Shown here: one piece after another, positions 58,581 to 64,000 of the stretch | Numbering within the stretch: position 1 is the first letter of the stretch | Layout of the letters: each line of letters begins with the position of its first letter | Assembly (NCBI GenBank): GCA_037074705.1 | Contig: CM073591.1 | Coordinates: 164,514,032-164,578,031, forward strand | Source of the DNA: Zhengitettix transpicula | Lineage: Eukaryota; Arthropoda; Insecta; Orthoptera; Tetrigidae | DNA length: 64,000 nucleotides | Reading direction: 5' to 3' | The notes under the pieces: model-generated | Seen by the model: the letters and a program-made list of their open reading frames with translations, nothing else | Told to the model about the DNA's origin: nothing | Databases searched by the model: none | Made by a program: the position numbers and the translations under genes

Positions 58581-59332
58581 GTTTTTAGAATAATTATATT
58601 TATCTAGTGAACGAATTAATTTAGAACTGAGAAACTCCAGCAAGAAATAAGTCCAAATTCGTAATAAAATATAATATCAATAATAATATTAATTATTAAA
58701 GTCGATTAATCATTAGACAAAGTAAACGGATCTATAAATTTAATTAAAAAATAGGAGTTATTGATATAGGACTATCCCAAATGAGTAGTAGATTTATAAT
58801 TATAATGATCAATGAGCAAAGGGTGCAATGCAAAAATAGATTAACGTCTGTTGTATTAATCTTTTAAAACAATCAAATAATTATTTTTCTTAAATTGTTA
58901 TGAACATTTTTAGAATCGTTCTGCGGAATTATGTATTATGTTACCAATCAGTTTTCATATCTACACTTATTTTATGTACGTTCCTGTTTATTTCAGGTAT
59001 TTGCAAATATCTTTTCAGATATTGAATGATTACACATGTTTATTTGACCGAATCTAAAAACTAAAATAAACGTAAAACGTCACGCACGACGAGGGCATCG
59101 TGCATTTTGGTAGATTACACACCATCACTAAAAAAATCATTGCATTGAAATCCCAGAGGCAATGAAACCATTCTCGATGTAATGTGATTACTCCCATTGT
59201 CTCTGTCGCCTTCTCTAGTCCGCTCTTCGGAAGAAACGTCTAAAGTGGATTACACAATATGTACAGACAGCGTTTCGAGAGACTGCATCCAATAAGCGAG
59301 CACGAATTCAATTAAATTATAGTAGCTTCCTA

Positions 59333-59351
59333 TAGAGAGAGAGAGAGAGAC
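59333..59351. repeat. (GA)n microsatellite
   Basis: Short GA run. Similar short dinucleotide runs lie at 1490-1509 (TC) and 6531-6546 (GT). Confidence 0.9.
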
Positions 59352-60257
59352 ACTTGTCACAAGTAGAATATTACGCTTGTAATTCATTGTGACGGCAAAA
59401 GTTATTAGACTTAGAGACTTCTGGAATGATATCTGTCTAATAAATAAAGAAATTACAGAAATATAATTTAAATTATTGCGAAGGTCCGGTATAAGTGGTC
59501 GCATTATAAATTGATAAAATAAACATGCACTACCTTTTGACGCAAAAATACATAATACAGTAACGCAAAATATTTTTAAGAGAGTTTGTCTTCAAAATAT
59601 TTTTACTACCATAGATTGATATACTGCAGATACGTTTTTTTTGTCGGAAGATAGCTCCTCCTTGTTGTAAAGATAACAACAAAACTTTAATTAACTTCTT
59701 TAACACATACTTGAAAATACTATTCGCTATCTGCATTTGTTTAAAAATATAGATTTCACAATAATATAATCATTTTATTTAAAGGAGTTTATTATTTTTT
59801 GTTCAGCATTAATTTATTTAATTAAACAGGATTTATGTATGCAATTTGTTTTATTCATGTTAAATTTATTGCGATGTGGCTACGCTACGAATATATTTTG
59901 TGTTCAAATTCCAATATATTTAGCATTACGAATTAGTTTAGAACGTTGACAAACTATTTCTTTTGTCAATACCAATCTGCGTGTTTGAATATTTGTATTA
60001 TCAGAAAAAGACCATATCAATTCCAAACTATTTTTGGTTGGCAAAAAAGTAACATCGTACATGTTGACAACTATATAATTATATCCGACAAGAAAAATAA
60101 AGAAATATGGCCAAGAACGGACATAATAAATTTATTCGATGAATTAATTAATAGGTACATAAAAAGTGATTCACATTCTATTAATAAATTAAAACTAAAT
60201 TTTCGGCTATAAAAGTTGTTGAAGAATTTTCCAAATTATACATTTAATAGATATTTA

Positions 60258-60294
60258 GCACCCGAAGAGACTCAAAATAAAGGGATGAAACGAT
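60258..60294 (+). repeat. Isolated Penelope-type terminal motif
   Basis: Reads ACCCGAAGAGACTC, an AT-rich loop, then AAGGGATGAAACGA: the same GA box, spacer and GAAACG order as the foldback elements. The reading frame just upstream (59946-60212, 88 residues) shows no recognisable domain. Tentative. Confidence 0.3.
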
Positions 60295-62328
60295 TTGTTT
60301 TACATTGAATGTTTCTTGTAAATTGAACATTTTGTATATAACTATTAATTAAATCCTTTAAAAAATTTATTATGACCGTTCATAGCCATATTTCATTGTT
60401 GTATAATTTATAAATGCTCATATATTGTTCAATATTTCAGAAATGTTTAAAATTATATCAAACATCGCTCCTAGTAACGTACCAACTGATAATATGAAGC
60501 TCAATAACAACTATGATCCATTATTGTTAAACTTACATCTTTGCTATTTCATCACTATCATTGCTTTTAAGCCTGGTTAAAGGTACCTTTCGTTTTTAAA
60601 TATCTTACTATGTTTCACACACGAAAAAAGCAACAATGCTAGCATAACTTTGAGTGGTATTTATTAAATCGCTTTATTTTTTATTTACTGGCTACTTCAT
60701 TTTATGTGTTTTAATTATATTTTCACTTCACAGAAACTTTGTACTTATTGTCTCAAAAATCAGAATTATTATAATGTACTTTGACAAAAGCACATTTTAT
60801 TGTCAGGTACATATTACGTTGTTTTGCATCGCATTTCAGACACGTGTTTCTTTTGGAAGATTATAACCGTTGACGTTGGTAATATTTATGCGTAAGAGTG
60901 GATTTGAGATTAAAAATTAGTAAATTTTTGAAATCACATCAACTTACATACGAAACTGCAAAGTAAATAATAGATAATTAAGAATTCCCTTTATTAACAA
61001 ATGGTTAACATTTATTTAAATCAGAAGGCAGTGTTATAGTTACAGTTTTAATTCTTCGTTAGTACGTTTAATAATACCGGGAATAAAGAATTGCGGTTTG
61101 TTGCTCCTAAAAATGATAAACTTAGATCGGCGGAAATTTTTATGTCGAACACCCCCACCCCTCACCAATTAATTCCAGCGAAATCGGTATTAATTAAACG
61201 CAGTAGGTTGATTTACACTTCTCATTAAAGTTGAGAAACGATGCAGCAAATTAATGCTGCCTTCTGCTCCCCGGGAAAGAATGTCATATAGAGGCAAAGC
61301 GCATTGTGAAGGAAAATATTTAATGACCACGTAAAAATAATTACGTTGCGCCGGATGCCCTCCGCCTTGCACAGTACATTTAACCTAACGTTGACCTAAA
61401 GATTTCTAGACAACAACGCTTCGTTGTCGGTTGTCCTTTACAAGTAACATGCGATTTGTGCGGGGGCCATTATGTCCAAAGTCAGCGCTATCTTTTTGGA
61501 AAGTTGGTAAATAAGTTAATATATATAAACTTCATCCACCAATTTTTGTTGAATGGAACGATCAATATTGTGGTGTGATCGTGAACCTCATTTATATTTT
61601 TGGAGGATAATATTTTCCATATTGGCAGATAGAAAGTGTACACGAAGTACTACGTTGATAAACGGCTTCTTAGGAAGGGCAGTTTTTTTTGTCTCGTCCA
61701 CGCAAGGGGGTGGTCAGAGGAGTTGAAAAGTGTCAACTCAGATGTGGACGGTTGCATGAAGATAGCACAATAATCTGGTTGTAGAAAACGGATGAAAGAG
61801 AGGAGATTGAGTTTGGCAAGGTGCGTCTGGATGTAGTGTTGGCAAATGTTGTGATTGGAAAATCAAGATATGATGCAGACAAAATATGCTGTTATGCTTA
61901 TCGAGATTGTTCTTATTCACGATTGCATAAATACAGATAAAATATGCTCTTAATGTGGACGAGTTGGCAAGGAAAGTGTAGTGGAAACGGGCTGGGCGAT
62001 TGGGTAACAGATGGAGATCACAAATGCTCTGAATGCTTGCTGCAGGAGACAAAAGAAGAAGAAACGGCGGTCGCCCATTCCCGATGACAACGGTTGAAGT
62101 TTACGTAAGCAAATTCCGCGGTTGTCTCTTATTACATTTATAAAAAATATTTAATTGTCATGCCAGTTTTTTTTCGTTATGAAGCCTGAAATATTTCTTA
62201 TTTTACAGTGTGATCATTGTAAATGCGGATGAATTAATTAAAACTTTAGCAACATTAAATTGTAAATAAAAAACTTTGTGTTAATAAATTCAAGCAAATT
62301 CTTGTTTTAAAAAATAAAATATAAATAC

Positions 62329-62371
62329 CACACAACGTTTCTGGGATTCTTATTCCTTTCGTCAGGTGCTA
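62329..62371 (-). repeat. Penelope-type terminal motif (GA box, hairpin, GAAACGT)
   Basis: The minus strand reads ACCTGACGAAAGG, a weak hairpin, then CCCAGAAACGTTGTGTGG, followed by an AT-rich tail. It sits just after the GIY-YIG stop codon, where the terminal repeat of a Penelope-like element is expected. The same architecture recurs at 26.3, 55.5 and 60.3 kb. Confidence 0.55.
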
Positions 62372-62531
62372 AGAAGAGAATAAAGAAACACAACTGCACT
62401 GCTCACTCAATAGCGACGAAAACGTAACGACAATGGGAGAACCGAAGGGTTAGCTAACAATAAGGGAGCAACGACAATGGGAAAACAGAAGGTTTAGCGT
62501 AATAATAAGGGATCATAGTAATTATTGAGTT

Positions 62532-62920
62532 TCATAGTGTCTGTACATTAATAGCTGTGATGATGGATTTAATGTGAAGCATCTCTGAAATGAGTCTGGA
62601 ATTGTACCTGGTGCCAATGTCTAAAATCTTAGCATTTTTCCAATCAAATGTATGTTTGGATACTACAGATTGTTTATAAAAGGGAAGTTTGATATTAGAT
62701 ATATGTTCTTTGATACGTGTATTAAGGGAACGTTTTGTTTGCCCTATGTAACAGGAAATGCAATTAGAGCAAGAGATTTTCTAAACAAGACAATGTTTGC
62801 TGTAGGTGTCAAGTGGGTCCTTGTGGTTTTTATTCAAGTATGTAAGGGTATTAGTGGATCTGTAAATGATGGGTATTTGATATGCTTTGAATATTTGGAA
62901 AAATTTGTGATGTAGAAATT
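62532..62920 (-). pseudogene. Penelope-like element relic, GIY-YIG endonuclease domain
   Basis: Minus-strand frame ending in TGA at 62532. Reading from the N side: KNHKDPLDTYSKHCLV, an in-frame TAG, KISCSNCISCYIGQT (Y-I-G at about 62745), KRSLNTRIKEH, SVVSKHTFDWKNAKILDI, then RLISEMLHIK and AINVQTL before the stop. This is the complete order of the Penelope-type GIY-YIG domain: Cys-rich start, YIGQT, TRIKEH with the catalytic Arg, SKH--DW--AKIL and EMLHIK. Only one internal stop is seen, so it is younger than the 14.7-kb relic. Upstream at 62930-63120 weaker pieces in another frame (FSYSLIANF, NFSKYSKHI) suggest the end of the reverse transcriptase. The conserved hairpin motif lies 160 bases downstream at 62329-62371. 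Confidence 0.75.
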
Positions 62921-64000
62921 TGCAATAAGGGAGTAAGAGAAAATATTTGGCTTGAGATGTTTGTGACGAATGACAGTAGGATGTTGGATTTTGTTCAGTC
63001 TGCTGTTTCTATGTTTAATAATAATTAAAGTTAAAGGGTACTACTCTTTGGAGATTAAAATGTTTCGGAAAATATTTAAGTTGTGTTGATGGAACATGGA
63101 GTTAGAAAGTATTATAGCTCTGTCTTATATATTACGTTTTAATATTCTTGTTTCCCATGATTTTCATCAAATAGATTAAATGGGTGTAAACATAAATTAA
63201 GAATGATAGATTATATGAATAGATGTAAAATAAGTAGTAATTAAGTTTAGTATGTCGAAATAATTTTTGCGTGTGTGTAAGAGATAGGGAGAAACAGACA
63301 GAGACAGAGAAAGAGAGAGTGACAGTGAGTTGGGGGGGGGGGCAGATGAGATGATAAAGATTCTAAACAGGCGTGAGGGACAAAGAAGCGGATATAAGTT
63401 AGTTACCATTCAAAAAAATGGTTTAGATTTGGAAGGAGGTACAATAACAGTCACTGTTAACGATCCGATGATAGCACATGAATGAAGCAGATACTTTCTG
63501 AATAGGAATGAAGGAATAAAAAACCAAATTTTAAGAGGGTTGATCACTAACGTCCTAATAAATGAAACTAAAATAATGAATTTATATATTAAAATACCAT
63601 TGGTTACTTTAATTAACGCTAAAGAGTACGTCCAACAAGAATAGCAGACGTTTCTTTATCAATAATGGTCAAGATACCTCAACCGCCGGCAGATGGTTGC
63701 ATTGTGGCAAAGAGGTGCCTAAATATATTATTATCGATTTTTTCAGTTCACCGTTTTTTCACAGTACCAGTCCGATTCCATCTAAAGTTGCGCGAAACGT
63801 TTCTATTACAGACGTTTCGAACCATTGTTTACATTTGAATTTCATCTTATTCCGCCGAGGCTTCTTTAAAAATAAATTAGTTCTGTTTCCAGAGTACAAA
63901 GTAGTAGTATATCTCAACTCTCGCAATTTCTTCTCACGGCAAGAGAAAATTAAAGTCTTGTTCGTGAGCTCTAACTTATCTTCATTACAGTTCTCCAGAG
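62921..64000. other. No firm gene
   Basis: The first 200 bases may be the decayed reverse transcriptase end of the Penelope-like relic, in minus orientation. A GA-rich and poly-G stretch lies at 63290-63345. The remainder is unrecognised. Confidence 0.4.

Larger units (their letters stand above)
58581..62328. other. No gene seen
   Basis: AT-rich, with a GC-richer stretch at 61180-61480 that could be regulatory, a short GA run and one isolated Penelope-type motif at 60258. The frames at 59946 (88 codons) and 61738 (104 codons) have no recognisable domain. Confidence 0.45.

Noticed and set aside
59946..60212. 88-codon plus-strand frame upstream of a Penelope-type motif as a GIY-YIG or reverse transcriptase end
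   Set aside because: None of the expected landmarks (paired Cys, YIGQT, TRIKEH) is present, so only the short motif at 60258 was kept, with low confidence.
1..64000. CRISPR arrays, bacterial operons, rRNA or intact tRNA genes
   Set aside because: None seen. The tandem repeats present lack regular unique spacers, the pol III-like boxes belong to SINE relics, and the only bacterial-looking piece is the IS630-type fragment.

Overview
The window looks like nuclear DNA of an insect with a large, AT-rich, repeat-laden genome. The evidence is one animal-type two-pore-domain potassium channel exon with intact splice sites, surrounded by relics of mariner, LINE, Penelope-like, LTR and tRNA-SINE elements. 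A polyneopteran (cockroach, termite or stick insect) is my guess from the repeat load; the species cannot be fixed from sequence alone. There are no operons, no rRNA or tRNA genes and no CRISPR array.

The only confident host coding sequence is on the minus strand at 39035-39823. It is the first coding exon of a K2P channel: a start codon behind an in-frame stop, a Gly/Ser/Cys-rich N-terminus, the first membrane helix, the extracellular cap and the first pore helix. It ends at a splice donor inside the first selectivity filter. No downstream exon was recognised between it and base 1, so the rest of the gene probably lies more than 39 kb away. Upstream on the same strand, a CpG-rich patch at 54240-54620 holds a good donor and an overlapping E-box/CRE, and is a candidate promoter and untranslated first exon. 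Most of the window would then be intronic.

The rest is repeats, from left to right: duplicated SINE-like units (4.05-4.5 kb); a mariner relic (12.1-13.0); a Penelope-type GIY-YIG relic (14.7-15.0); a LINE RNase H relic (17.3-17.8); a 149-bp direct repeat pair (18.7 and 20.4); a LINE reverse transcriptase relic (24.4-25.1); a foldback element with perfect terminal inverted repeats (26.2); a Penelope-like element flanked by 137-bp inverted repeats (28.2-29.3); a SINE with target-site duplication (29.7-30.0); an unnamed dispersed repeat family in about eight copies (23, 30, 37, 44 and 58 kb); LTRs set in TA microsatellites (33-36 and 42 kb); a 137-bp direct repeat on both sides of the channel exon; a fragment resembling a bacterial IS630 transposase (50.3); a composite of ~140-bp and ~29-bp degenerate tandem repeats (51.0-53.6); two more foldbacks (55.4 and 56.2); and a second clear Penelope GIY-YIG domain (62.5-62.9).

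The most interesting pattern is that several loci (26.3, 28.2, 29.3, 55.5, 56.3, 60.3 and 62.3 kb) carry the same small architecture: a GA-rich box, a short hairpin and a GAAA or GAAACGT box. Several of these sit in inverted pairs or just after a GIY-YIG domain. They look like terminal repeats of Penelope-like elements and their non-autonomous foldback derivatives. The bacterial IS630-like fragment and the 1.1-kb diverged 29-bp minisatellite are the next most notable.
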